In this document: in pieces, positions 12,784-19,250 of the stretch
Layout of the letters: each line of letters begins with the position of its first letter
Numbering within the stretch: the first letter of the stretch is position 1
IMG/VR virus record: IMGVR_UViG_3300025652_000340
Span: 1 to 30,163 of that record
Length of the DNA stretch: 30,163 bases
Source: a virus
Strand: one strand, 5' to 3'
Program-made: the position numbers and the translations under genes
Notes under the pieces: generated by a model
Database searches by the model: none
Told to the model about the DNA's origin: nothing
The model's input: only the letters and a program-made list of their open reading frames with translations

Positions 12784-13617
12784 ATGGAATCAATCACACT
12801 ATTAAATAAGGAAGTATTTAACAAAGAAGAAATATTAGTTAAAATGATGGATGATACGTTTTACTACGGTTATCTTGGTAAACACGCTTTATCTTCATCA
12901 AGTTGTAAAAGTCTTTTAGAATCTCCAGAAGCATACGTTGCAATGTTAAATAAACCACCAAAGGAGAAAGAACCTCAACCGTTTAGGGATGGCAGACTAA
13001 TTCATTTGTTAAGTTTAGAACCACATAGAATAGACGAATTAACAATTATAGAAAGCACCAAAGGAAGTAAAGCATATAAGTTAGCAGTTGAAGAACAATT
13101 ACCACAAACAGTTTACACTTTAGCAGAACTAAACAGATGTAAGGCAGTTGCAGAAGCGGTGCTAAACAATAAAGATTTTAATAGGTTAGTTAAACAAGCA
13201 GAATTTGAAGTGCCAGAAATAGGCTATTATAACGATTTACCATTTAGGGGAAAAGCTGATATACTTTTACAAGGTATTGTTGTAGATTTAAAAACTACAA
13301 GTGATATAAGTAAGTTTTCAGAATCTGCTTTACTTTACAATTATGATTTACAAGCTGCACTATATTTAGAGTTGTTTGGAGCGTTTGAATTTAATTACGT
13401 TGTAGTTGATAAACAAACAAAGGAAGTTGAATTTGTTACATTATCAGATGAATTTATTGCTGGTGGTTATGAAAAGTTAAAAATAGCAACTGACAATTAT
13501 AAAAAGTATATTGATAATAAAAAATTTTACGAACAATATTATTATAATAATTTAGAAGCGAGTAGTAAAGCTTTAAGTTTAAGTGAGTCTATCTTAAAAA
13601 GAATAAAACATATATGA
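12784..13617 (+). CDS. RecE/YqaJ-like PD-(D/E)XK exonuclease
   Basis: A 277-residue protein of the DUF3799/PDDEXK group that supplies 3' tails to annealing proteins. The motifs are in order: HALSSSSCKSLLESPEAY near residue 34, FRDGRLIHLLSLEP with His74, GKADILLQG with Asp159, VVDLKTTSD with Asp168 and Lys170, and YDLQAALYLE with Gln190. These match the exonuclease active-site layout. With the ERF protein it forms a recombination pair. Pieces of its 5' and 3' ends reappear fused together 1.1 kb downstream (13984-14048), so this locus has been duplicated and deleted. Confidence 0.85.
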   Translation: MESITLLNKEVFNKEEILVKMMDDTFYYGYLGKHALSSSSCKSLLESPEAYVAMLNKPPKEKEPQPFRDGRLIHLLSLEPHRIDELTIIESTKGSKAYKLAVEEQLPQTVYTLAELNRCKAVAEAVLNNKDFNRLVKQAEFEVPEIGYYNDLPFRGKADILLQGIVVDLKTTSDISKFSESALLYNYDLQAALYLELFGAFEFNYVVVDKQTKEVEFVTLSDEFIAGGYEKLKIATDNYKKYIDNKKFYEQYYYNNLEASSKALSLSESILKRIKHI

Positions 13618-14057
13618 TGAAAGAAGCAAAAGCATTTCTAATATCTAATTTAAAAAAAATATTTTTAAAATTAGAGAATGTTGAAATTTCTTATGAATTC
13701 AGAGATTCGTCTCAAACACACATAGTTGAAGTTAAGCCTAACTCAATTTATAAAACTTGTGAAAAATATATAAAACAAGAAATAGAGCTTGAAGATTCTT
13801 TTTACAAGAATTTCCCAGCTGAAACAATGCTTTTTATTACTGAAGATTCTTTAACTAAAATAAAGTCTCCTGATTTAGTTCTAAAATATAAGTTGGCATA
13901 CAACATATCTAATTCTTACACACCAATTTTATTAAGTTCACTTTTGACTAAAAATCAATTAGCAAACGCTGGTGAAAATAATTACGCTTTATCTTCATCA
14001 AGTTGTAAAAGTATATTGATAATAAAGAATTTTACGATAATAATTTTAAATCAATAA
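13614..14057 (+). CDS. Unknown protein with a C-terminus built from exonuclease gene debris
   Basis: A 147-residue reading frame overlapping the exonuclease by 4 nt. The first 120 residues are helical and charged (for example ETMLFITEDSLTKIKSPDLV) and match nothing I know. From residue 124 the product reads YALSSSSCKS, copied in frame from the exonuclease N-terminus, and then ILIIKNFTIIILNQ, which is the exonuclease 3' end read in another frame. The gene was probably inserted or shuffled next to the exonuclease, and its original C-terminus is lost. It may be functional or decaying. Confidence 0.5.
   Translation: MMKEAKAFLISNLKKIFLKLENVEISYEFRDSSQTHIVEVKPNSIYKTCEKYIKQEIELEDSFYKNFPAETMLFITEDSLTKIKSPDLVLKYKLAYNISNSYTPILLSSLLTKNQLANAGENNYALSSSSCKSILIIKNFTIIILNQ
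13984..14048 (+). pseudogene. Chimeric remnant of the exonuclease gene
   Basis: Bases 13984-14012 are identical to 12884-12912, the 5' part of the exonuclease gene (29 of 29). Bases 14007-14037 match 13502-13532 near its 3' end (30 of 31). The two matches overlap in AAAAGT, the micro-homology at which about 595 bp were deleted. This is the scar of a second exonuclease copy. Confidence 0.85.
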
Positions 14058-14066
14058 CTAAATAAT

Positions 14067-14447
14067 ATGGAAGCAAAAGAATTAAGGATTGGGAATTTGT
14101 TTAGATTTATTTCTACTAATTCCATTGAATATGTGTCAGATATTAAAACTAATGGATTAAAAACTCCAGTAATTAATAATGTTAGTATAAAAGATACTGA
14201 ACCAATACCACTAACAGAAGAATGGTTGGTTAAGTTTGGGTTTGTTTTAGATTTAGACTCACACCGAATCACCTACCTAAGCAAGCACATAACAATCTAT
14301 ATGCAAGATGGTATTTTTTGGTGTGATATGCTATGGGGTTGTTTAGAATTAAAACACGTACACCAATTACAAAACTTATACTTTGCATTAACTAACGAAG
14401 AATTAACAATTAAATGGTTATGGAAGATAGACAATGCAATCAATTAA
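14067..14447 (+). CDS. Conserved Bacteroidota phage protein
   Basis: A 126-residue protein starting MEAKELRIGNLFRFIS, with EPIPLTEEWLVKFGF in the middle and KHVHQLQNLYFALTNEELTI at the end. I recognise this combination from many short proteins in Bacteroidota phages and prophages, always without an assigned function. The N-terminal part looks like a small beta barrel, and the C-terminal helix is amphipathic. It overlaps the next gene by 34 nt. Confidence 0.7.
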   Translation: MEAKELRIGNLFRFISTNSIEYVSDIKTNGLKTPVINNVSIKDTEPIPLTEEWLVKFGFVLDLDSHRITYLSKHITIYMQDGIFWCDMLWGCLELKHVHQLQNLYFALTNEELTIKWLWKIDNAIN

Positions 14448-14644
14448 ATTCAGTTGCTTATAATAGTTGTGTAGATAGTTACTATCAAACAAAAGATAAA
14501 AATGATGTGTACGAATATTGGCTTTACCTTGTAGAAGCTGGTAGGGTTTGCGAAGCAAAAGGTGTTGAAAAGGCATTGGAATTAATTACATTACTTGAAG
14601 ACTTGAATATATATGGCAAAGGCAAAGAAGAAGATAACGATTAA
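14414..14644 (+). CDS. Small hypothetical protein
   Basis: A 76-residue protein (74 if the second Met at 14420 is used), helical and acidic, with VYEYWLYLVEAGRVCEAKGV in the middle and an acidic tail KGKEEDND. It overlaps both neighbours by about 33 nt in different frames, which suggests translational coupling in the early operon. It has three Cys but no zinc-binding spacing. Function unknown. Confidence 0.6.
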   Translation: MVMEDRQCNQLNSVAYNSCVDSYYQTKDKNDVYEYWLYLVEAGRVCEAKGVEKALELITLLEDLNIYGKGKEEDND

Positions 14645-14852
14645 AAACTGCAATTACGATGCAATGCTTTACTGTTTCAGAAAAGGCTTTAGGATTTATC
14701 CAAAGGTTTCTGGTTCTAAATTTAAAGTGTTTTATACTTTAGGAGGTAACGGACAGTTTTATATGAAAGGCAAAGAATTTAGTGCAGGAGAATCTTATCA
14801 AGCAATTTGGGATTTATACACAAAGATTTACGAATACGATAAAAACAAATAA
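14613..14852 (+). CDS. Small conserved basic protein
   Basis: A 79-residue protein beginning MAKAKKKITIKNCNYDAMLY. The body, RIYPKVSGSKFKVFYTLGG and EFSAGESYQAIWDLYTKIYE, suggests a beta hairpin followed by a helix. I recognise similar short proteins in Bacteroidota phages. The N-terminal Lys cluster may contact nucleic acid. It overlaps the previous gene by 32 nt and is followed after 3 nt by the next. Confidence 0.65.
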   Translation: MAKAKKKITIKNCNYDAMLYCFRKGFRIYPKVSGSKFKVFYTLGGNGQFYMKGKEFSAGESYQAIWDLYTKIYEYDKNK

Positions 14853-14855
14853 AAG

Positions 14856-15206
14856 ATGAATAGTTTAGAAAAATTATTAGAAATTACAGAAACATTTAAC
14901 AGAGAGTTAGAACTTGAAGAACAGAAAGACGACAGAAAAGGTATGCCAGTTTACTCTGGTGTTCTTACTTATTTTCCAGATGCTTTAAAAGAAGTTGCTA
15001 AATGTAGTTTAGCTGGACAGAAACAACATAATCAAGGAGATAAATTATATTGGGATAAAAATAAAAGTTTTGATAATGAAGATGCTTTAGTCAGACATTT
15101 AATAGACCATTCAAAGAATCCAGTTGATGAAGATGGTGTATTGCATTTAGCAAAAGTAAGTTGGAGGGCATTAGCATCGTTGCAAATATATTTAGAGAAT
15201 AGATAA
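14856..15206 (+). CDS. DUF5664-like protein (dATP/dGTP diphosphohydrolase N-terminal domain)
   Basis: A 116-residue helical protein. YFPDALKEVAKCSLAGQKQH, then GDKLYWDKNKSFDNEDALVR, HLIDHSKNP and a final KVSWRALASLQIYLENR match the pattern of the DUF5664 family, described as the N-terminal part of dATP/dGTP diphosphohydrolases. The His, Asp and Glu residues could bind a metal. No MazG domain follows, so catalysis is uncertain. It might adjust the nucleotide pool for this AT-rich genome. It is the last gene before a terminator. Confidence 0.6.
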   Translation: MNSLEKLLEITETFNRELELEEQKDDRKGMPVYSGVLTYFPDALKEVAKCSLAGQKQHNQGDKLYWDKNKSFDNEDALVRHLIDHSKNPVDEDGVLHLAKVSWRALASLQIYLENR

Positions 15207-15229
15207 TAAAAACGTTTAATAAAGTTTAT

Positions 15230-15257
15230 AAGGGTGGCAAATAGCTATCCTTTTTTT
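15230..15257 (+). terminator. Intrinsic terminator ending the early operon
   Basis: A 9-bp stem (AAGGGTGGC against GCTATCCTT, two G-T pairs) with loop AAATA is followed by seven T. It closes the early operon that begins at P1. A new promoter follows after about 50 nt. Confidence 0.88.
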
Positions 15258-15277
15258 ATGCCTAAATTTTATTTAAA

Positions 15278-15304
15278 TGTTAAATTATGTTAAAGTTTGT
15301 TAAA
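15278..15304 (+). promoter_or_regulatory. Three TGTTAAA boxes spaced exactly 10 bp
   Basis: TGTTAAA occurs at 15278, 15288 and 15298, so all three present the same face of the helix. The last ends 6 nt before the -33 position of promoter P2. The same box, paired, lies beside P1 and the minus-strand promoter. It is probably an operator for a phage or host regulator. Confidence 0.55.
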
Positions 15305-15310
15305 AGATAG

Positions 15311-15340
15311 TTCATAAACTAAAAATAGGTTGTATCTTTG
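15311..15340 (+). promoter_or_regulatory. Promoter P2
   Basis: TATCTTTG (15333-15340) matches the Bacteroidota -7 element. The -33 position, 19 nt upstream, reads TTC rather than TTG, so basal strength may be reduced and dependence on an activator is possible. The spacer shares AACTAAAAA and AGGTTGTA with P1. It drives the genes from 15364. Confidence 0.7.
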
Positions 15341-15363
15341 GTGTATAATTAAAAACAAACAAG

Positions 15364-15459
15364 ATGAAAAAAAGTAAACAAGACCAAGTATTATCAAACC
15401 AAGTGCATTTAGTAGTAATGACAATTATAGTAATAATATTAATCACAACAAACTTTTAA
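15364..15459 (+). CDS. Tiny single-pass membrane protein, 31 residues
   Basis: First gene after P2, with an A-rich leader (AACAAACAAG) and ATG. The product is a charged N-terminus MKKSKQDQVLSNQ followed by a membrane segment VHLVVMTIIVIILITTNF. Small membrane proteins of this size at the head of phage operons may alter the host envelope or block other phages; here this is only a guess. Confidence 0.55.
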   Translation: MKKSKQDQVLSNQVHLVVMTIIVIILITTNF

Positions 15460-15460
15460 T

Positions 15461-15577
15461 ATGAAAAGAGCAATAGAGTACTTTGCAGAGTTTATGGTAT
15501 ATTTAGTTATGACAATGTCAGTATGTTTTTTAGTGCTAACGTTTATATCAATGATCATTAAATTATTTACAAGGTAA
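15461..15577 (+). CDS. Tiny membrane protein, 38 residues
   Basis: It starts 1 nt after the previous stop. The product MKRAIEYFAEFMVYLVMTMS continues with a hydrophobic stretch VCFLVLTFISMIIKLF and a basic end TR. One long membrane helix is likely. With its neighbour it forms a pair of small membrane proteins from promoter P2. Function unknown. Confidence 0.55.
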   Translation: MKRAIEYFAEFMVYLVMTMSVCFLVLTFISMIIKLFTR

Positions 15578-15579
15578 TT

Positions 15580-15894
15580 ATGACAGAAGCAATACAAGTT
15601 CTTATAGAAACAATTGAACCATCATACGAAACAACTGGTAGTTATCAATATCCGCTTCCTAATGAAGTAACTTTATCTATTGATAGTAGTACTTATGTTA
15701 TAGACTTAAACCTTAAAGAGAGTGTTTTAAAAGCTGAAATATGGAACGCTGAAGATGAAATAGAATTGACAAGTGAAGATGTAGATTTTATTTACAATTA
15801 TCTTGATGGCTTATTAGAAGAAGAAATTGATTTAACTAAAAGATATTACGAAGAAGAAAAGTATCAAGAACAAACATCATATTATATAAGATAA
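15580..15894 (+). CDS. Conserved acidic phage protein
   Basis: A 104-residue strongly acidic protein. The first half is beta-like (YPLPNEVTLSIDSSTYVIDL), the second half a helix rich in Glu and Asp (VDFIYNYLDGLLEEEIDL). The high negative charge could mimic DNA, but similar short acidic proteins are common in Bacteroidota phages without known roles. Its stop overlaps the ATG of the methyltransferase fragment by 1 nt. Confidence 0.6.
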   Translation: MTEAIQVLIETIEPSYETTGSYQYPLPNEVTLSIDSSTYVIDLNLKESVLKAEIWNAEDEIELTSEDVDFIYNYLDGLLEEEIDLTKRYYEEEKYQEQTSYYIR

Positions 15895-16121
15895 TGGAAA
15901 ATATAACAAACGAGTGCAATATGGAATTAATGGCAAGGTATGAAGATAACCACTTTGATTTAGCTATTGTAGACCCGCCTTATGGAATTGATGTTACTAA
16001 AATGACTTTGGGAAACGGAAAAAAGAAAATAGACAGAGGCACTACAAACTGGGATAGCAACACTCCTACAAAGGAGTATTTTGAAGAATTAAGGAGGGTT
16101 TCTAAAAATCAAATTATATGA
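15894..16121 (+). CDS. DNA methyltransferase, N-terminal part (split gene)
   Basis: A 75-residue frame carrying the catalytic motif IV of amino-methyltransferases: FDLAIVDPPYGIDV, with Asp27-Pro-Pro-Tyr30. The frame stops right after RRVSKNQII, where intact enzymes of this type continue with WGGNYF. The rest of the enzyme is encoded in another frame from 16118, with an ATGA overlap. A deletion of about 16 nt explains the break. The fragments may be a dead gene or, through coupled translation, a two-part enzyme. The intact form would methylate adenine or cytosine amino groups, often to escape host restriction. Confidence 0.75.
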   Translation: MENITNECNMELMARYEDNHFDLAIVDPPYGIDVTKMTLGNGKKKIDRGTTNWDSNTPTKEYFEELRRVSKNQII

Positions 16122-16504
16122 CTGAAAACTTACCTCCAAGTATGGGTTGGATTTATTGGGATAAAGGAACTGGTGCAAATGATTTTAGTGATGGGGAACT
16201 TGCTTACACCAGCTTTAACAGAGCATTAAGAAGTTATAAAGTTAGTTGGGTAGGTGCTAATGCAAATAATGGCACACCAAGAATACACCCAACGGAAAAA
16301 CCTATTAAATTGTATGAATGGATTTTAGATAAATATGCCAAAGAAAATGATAAGATATTAGACACTCATTTAGGTAGTGGCTCAATTGCTTTAGCGTGCC
16401 ACAATTTAAAGTTTGATTTAACCGCTTGTGAATTAGATACAGAATATTATAACGCAGCAATGAAAAGATTAAAAGAACATCAACAACAATTAACAATGTT
16501 TTAA
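16118..16504 (+). CDS. DNA methyltransferase, C-terminal part (split gene)
   Basis: A 128-residue frame that continues the enzyme from TENLPPSMGWIYWDKGTG. It holds the conserved RIHPTEKPIKLYEWIL (residues 55-70) and the AdoMet-binding motif I ILDTHLGSGSIALAC (80-94), with acidic ELD at 105-107. DPPY before the AdoMet motif is the beta-class order. The ATG overlaps the stop of the N-terminal part, so ribosomes could restart here. Everything needed except the short WGGNYF segment is still present, and the reading frame is well kept, which suggests a recent break or retained use. Confidence 0.75.
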   Translation: MTENLPPSMGWIYWDKGTGANDFSDGELAYTSFNRALRSYKVSWVGANANNGTPRIHPTEKPIKLYEWILDKYAKENDKILDTHLGSGSIALACHNLKFDLTACELDTEYYNAAMKRLKEHQQQLTMF

Positions 16505-16507
16505 AAT

Positions 16508-16882
16508 ATGGAATTAACAAAAAAACAATTAATAAAAGTAAGTGGTGCAATATTATCAAGTTACATCAATAATCATTACCTTGAAGAAACAAAGCATTTA
16601 GGTGTGTTTAGGCAAACAACTAAAAAGAATGTTTCAAGAACATTAGAAGACTTATTAAAAATAGAATTAGAGTTCTTTGATAAAGTTTATGATTTAGATG
16701 ACGATAAAGTAGGAAGCACAATAATACAAAACAATTTAGTTTTTATAGATGAATTTTTAAAGTTTGACTTTAACGAGTTCAGTAAACTACAAGAAGTATT
16801 TGTTGCTTACACAAAAGACCCAAAAAGAATTACAAGTATATCAGATAAAATATTAATCAAAGCTGGTGCAGAAAAAATATAA
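16508..16882 (+). CDS. Conserved helical phage protein
   Basis: A 124-residue all-helical protein: KKQLIKVSGAILSSYINNHY, then TTKKNVSRTLEDLLKIELEF and FIDEFLKFDFNEFSKLQEVF. There are no Cys or membrane segments. I recognise it as a common neighbour of small regulators in Bacteroidota phages, but the role is not known. It starts 3 nt after the methyltransferase part and precedes the helix-turn-helix gene by 13 nt. Confidence 0.65.
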   Translation: MELTKKQLIKVSGAILSSYINNHYLEETKHLGVFRQTTKKNVSRTLEDLLKIELEFFDKVYDLDDDKVGSTIIQNNLVFIDEFLKFDFNEFSKLQEVFVAYTKDPKRITSISDKILIKAGAEKI

Positions 16883-16895
16883 ATAAAAAACAATT

Positions 16896-17453
16896 ATGGC
16901 AAACAAGAATAAAGATTACAGTATTGCAGATGCAAATAAAATATTAGAAGACTTTCAAGAACTATCTGGAGTTGATGCATTATCATTATCAAGAAAACCA
17001 ATAGATGCTTATTTTAGAGCATTACTTTATAAAGTATTAATGTATTTCAATTATATGAATGACAGACAAGTTGAAGATTTCTTTTGGACTAAACGAGTTA
17101 AAAGAACAAGAGTTGCAGTATACCACGCAATTCGTAAAATTGATTTATATTATCATAACTATTCAGATTTTAGAAACGTTTACAATATTTACTTTGATGA
17201 CAAAATAGAAGAGTTTAAATTACTTGATAATAAGATTAAAGGCAGAGCAGATGAATTAAATAATAGAGTTAAAGGTAAATTACCTAAAAAAGAAAACGAT
17301 GCCTTACAACTGCTTATAAATAGTTTACCATCATACAGAAGAGATGAAGTATATGAAATGGTTAATTTGAGAGTTAAGTCTTGGAGTTGGAAGTCTAAAG
17401 ATAAATGTGAAGTAATTGAAAGCAGTGATGGTATAACAAGTAGTGCTTGGTAA
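16896..17453 (+). CDS. Protein with a DnaA-domain-IV-like helix-turn-helix
   Basis: A 185-residue protein. Residues 41-85 follow the pattern of the DnaA C-terminal DNA-binding domain: FRALLYKVLMYFNYMNDRQV for the first helices, TKRVKRTRVAVYHAIRKIDL for the recognition helix region. No AAA ATPase domain is present. The rest is helical and charged, with an RRDEVYEMVN segment near the end. It could bind phage or host origin-type sequences as an initiator, regulator or DnaA competitor. It is the last gene before a gene-free gap and the sigma-like gene. The match is by pattern only. Confidence 0.5.
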   Translation: MANKNKDYSIADANKILEDFQELSGVDALSLSRKPIDAYFRALLYKVLMYFNYMNDRQVEDFFWTKRVKRTRVAVYHAIRKIDLYYHNYSDFRNVYNIYFDDKIEEFKLLDNKIKGRADELNNRVKGKLPKKENDALQLLINSLPSYRRDEVYEMVNLRVKSWSWKSKDKCEVIESSDGITSSAW

Positions 17454-17727
17454 TAACTATAAGTTTTATTTATAGTATAATGTTTAACTATAAGAAAATA
17501 ATATAGTAAAAAGAATAAATTGTGGTTTTAAAAGCATTATATAATTATACTTATATATTAAGTTATATGTAATAGCTACATACATATTTATCAAAATATA
17601 TTAGAACATATAAATACAATGATGTGTTTTGGGTATATTATATTCTTTTTTCAAATCAACCTTTCTGTTAATAAGTAAATAACTTTTTGCGTTTAATATA
17701 TTGTATATTTATATAAATATATATTAT
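17454..17727. other. Gene-free AT-rich gap before the sigma-like gene
   Basis: No credible frame is seen. A perfect 7-bp hairpin (ACTATAA at 17456-17462 against TTATAGT at 17470-17476) follows the preceding stop and could end transcription weakly; no T tract follows. Farther right are runs of TA and a TATATTATAT box just before the next ATG, similar to the late boxes elsewhere. A promoter for the sigma-like gene must lie here, but no clean TAnnTTTG with a TTG at 19 nt is visible. Confidence 0.5.
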
Positions 17728-18204
17728 ATGTTAGAAAAGATTTACGCTTCACACAATAAATGGATTAATACAGTTTTAAAATTTGGATGCACTCAAAATG
17801 AAGCAGAAGATATTGTTGGCAATATGTATGTTATTATAGGTACGATGCTTAAAAAAGGTTTAAACATTGCTTACGGTGAAGATGTAAATTATTACTATAT
17901 ATACTTAACTCTTAAAACTTCATTCCTACAAATGAAAAATAGACAAACAAAAGAAAAAAAGGTTTCAATTGATTTAATTTTAGATATTGAAGCTGGTTCT
18001 TGTGTAGATTTTGATGCAGCAAATGATATAGTACTTGAAGAATTAGATAATGTTCATTGGTACGATAAAAAAGTATTTGAATTAATACAAGGAGAATATT
18101 CAATTACGGAACTATCAAACAAAACAAATATAACGTATCATTCTTTGTACAATACCTATAAAAAAACAAAACAAAAGTTAAGAGATAAAATAATAGAAAA
18201 ATAA
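17728..18204 (+). CDS. Sigma-70-like RNA polymerase factor
   Basis: A 158-residue protein from the ATG at 17728; an in-frame TTG at 17701 would add nine unlikely residues. The N-terminal half resembles sigma region 2 (WINTVLKFGCTQNEAEDIVG, then NMYVIIG). The C-terminal part, KVFELIQGEYSITELSNKTN followed by ITYHSLYNTYKKTKQKLRDK, fits the region 4 helix-turn-helix. The size fits a minimal two-domain sigma factor. It heads the block that leads into terminase and tail genes, so control of late transcription is a reasonable inference. Confidence 0.7.
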   Translation: MLEKIYASHNKWINTVLKFGCTQNEAEDIVGNMYVIIGTMLKKGLNIAYGEDVNYYYIYLTLKTSFLQMKNRQTKEKKVSIDLILDIEAGSCVDFDAANDIVLEELDNVHWYDKKVFELIQGEYSITELSNKTNITYHSLYNTYKKTKQKLRDKIIEK

Positions 18205-18209
18205 ATATT

Positions 18210-18317
18210 ATGAAAAAAAAACAAAAAACATTAACAATACTTGAGTTTATTTCAATAGGTTTTATTGCCTTTTGTATGGTCGCAGTTTTAGTAGATGCTA
18301 TTTTAAAAAACAAATAA
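18210..18317 (+). CDS. Tiny single-pass membrane protein, 35 residues
   Basis: A Lys-rich N-terminus MKKKQKTLTILE followed by a membrane helix FISIGFIAFCMVAVLVDAIL and a basic end KNK. It starts 5 nt after the sigma-like gene and its stop overlaps the next ATG by one base. Function unknown. The tight packing supports a real gene. Confidence 0.55.
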   Translation: MKKKQKTLTILEFISIGFIAFCMVAVLVDAILKNK

Positions 18318-18448
18318 TGAAGTTAGGAGATTTAATAGAACGCATTACATATTATACTGGAATCAAATGGTTGTTTAAAAAAGTGTTTGGTAATGATTGT
18401 GGATGTGATGAAAGACAAAATAATCTAAACGATATTGAACTATTTTAA
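18317..18448 (+). CDS. Small conserved CGC-motif protein, 43 residues
   Basis: It begins MKLGDLIERITYYTGIKWLF and has VFGNDCGCDERQNNLN. I know this combination, a short amphipathic helix and then D-C-G-C-D-E-R-Q, from many small proteins encoded upstream of terminase genes in Bacteroidota phages. The CxC could bind metal or form a disulfide. No function is assigned to the family. Confidence 0.65.
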   Translation: MKLGDLIERITYYTGIKWLFKKVFGNDCGCDERQNNLNDIELF

Positions 18449-18450
18449 TT

Positions 18451-18639
18451 ATGGTAGAAGATAAACTAATATGGAACGGAATTAAAGAAAGGATTACTTC
18501 TAAAATGAGTAATGAAGACTTTAAAACAATGTGTAGATTACATTCAAAATACTTCAATCATAAGTACCAAGAAATTTGCACTTGCAATAAGAATAGATTA
18601 AGACAATGGATTCAAGAATTAACTGATAAATTAATATAA
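18451..18639 (+). CDS. Small protein with a CxCN motif
   Basis: A 62-residue protein, basic and helical: NGIKERITSKMSNEDFKTMC, then YFNHKYQEICTCNKNRLRQW. CTC followed by a basic helix is also typical of a small family found beside the previous gene. It follows after 2 nt. A nucleic-acid or partner-binding role is possible but not shown. Confidence 0.6.
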   Translation: MVEDKLIWNGIKERITSKMSNEDFKTMCRLHSKYFNHKYQEICTCNKNRLRQWIQELTDKLI

Positions 18640-18641
18640 AT

Positions 18642-18857
18642 ATGACACCAAAAGAAAAAGTAAAAGAGTTGGTAGAAAAGTATACACTTTATTTAGGTAC
18701 TGATGTTAACGGTGACGAATGCTATGTAGATATAATGGAAGCTAAAAGATGTGCATTAATTTGTGTAGATGAGATATTAGAAGCATTAGAACACCACACG
18801 TGGCAAAATAAAGATTGGGTAAGATTCTACAAAGAAGTTAAAGAAGAAATAAATTAA
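18642..18857 (+). CDS. Small protein, tandem paralogue 1
   Basis: A 71-residue protein beginning MTPKEKVKELVEKYTLYLGT and including CALICVDEILEALE and a final VRFYKEVKEEIN. The next gene shares this plan. At DNA level 33 bases encoding ALICVDEILEA are identical (18753-18785 and 18961-18993), so the pair arose by recent tandem duplication or conversion. The repeated helix pattern suggests dimer formation. Function unknown. Confidence 0.65.
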   Translation: MTPKEKVKELVEKYTLYLGTDVNGDECYVDIMEAKRCALICVDEILEALEHHTWQNKDWVRFYKEVKEEIN

Positions 18858-18858
18858 T

Positions 18859-19113
18859 ATGAAAGCAAAAGAAAAAGCAAAAAAGTTAATGGAAAAGTAT
18901 CAGTTTAATGGAGATATGATTGATGATATTAGAATGAGTGAAGAGTCTGCAATAGAATCTGCATTAATTTGTGTAGATGAGATATTAGAAGCAAACGAAA
19001 AAATATCATTAAAAGATTTAAGAGAGACAATAGAAACAAATGATATACTTTGTCAACTAACAGATAACGCTATGTATTGGCAAAAAGTTAAAAAAGAGAT
19101 AAATAAAATATGA
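18859..19113 (+). CDS. Small protein, tandem paralogue 2
   Basis: An 84-residue paralogue of the previous gene: MKAKEKAKKLMEKYQFNGDM, the shared ALICVDEILEA, and a C-terminal YWQKVKKEINKI. The variable middle (ISLKDLRETIETNDILCQLT) is longer than in its twin. It starts 1 nt after its twin's stop. Its own stop overlaps the following ATG. Confidence 0.65.
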   Translation: MKAKEKAKKLMEKYQFNGDMIDDIRMSEESAIESALICVDEILEANEKISLKDLRETIETNDILCQLTDNAMYWQKVKKEINKI

Positions 19114-19250
19114 AGAAACACACAATAAAAAAACATACAATAAATGAAAGAATAGCATTATTAGAAAAGATGTGCTATAAATTAGCATTAGAAGTTCAAG
19201 CAATTGTTGCTGCTATTAATATGACAGTTGAAAAAGATAAAGAAATATGA
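19110..19250 (+). CDS. Small helical protein, 46 residues
   Basis: It begins MKKHTIKKHTINERIALLEK, with a repeated KKHTI, and continues with a mostly hydrophobic helix LALEVQAIVAAINM. It overlaps both neighbours by 4 nt (ATGA type), so translation is coupled on each side. No known family. Confidence 0.55.
   Translation: MKKHTIKKHTINERIALLEKMCYKLALEVQAIVAAINMTVEKDKEI

Noticed and set aside
14856-15206. Evidence for a 2-aminoadenine (Z) genome
   Set aside because: A dATP/dGTP diphosphohydrolase-like domain alone is not enough. No PurZ-like adenylosuccinate synthetase is present.
17454-17727. tRNA or structured RNA gene
   Set aside because: No cloverleaf, anticodon arm or CCA-type end could be traced. 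The only stable feature is a 7-bp AT hairpin.
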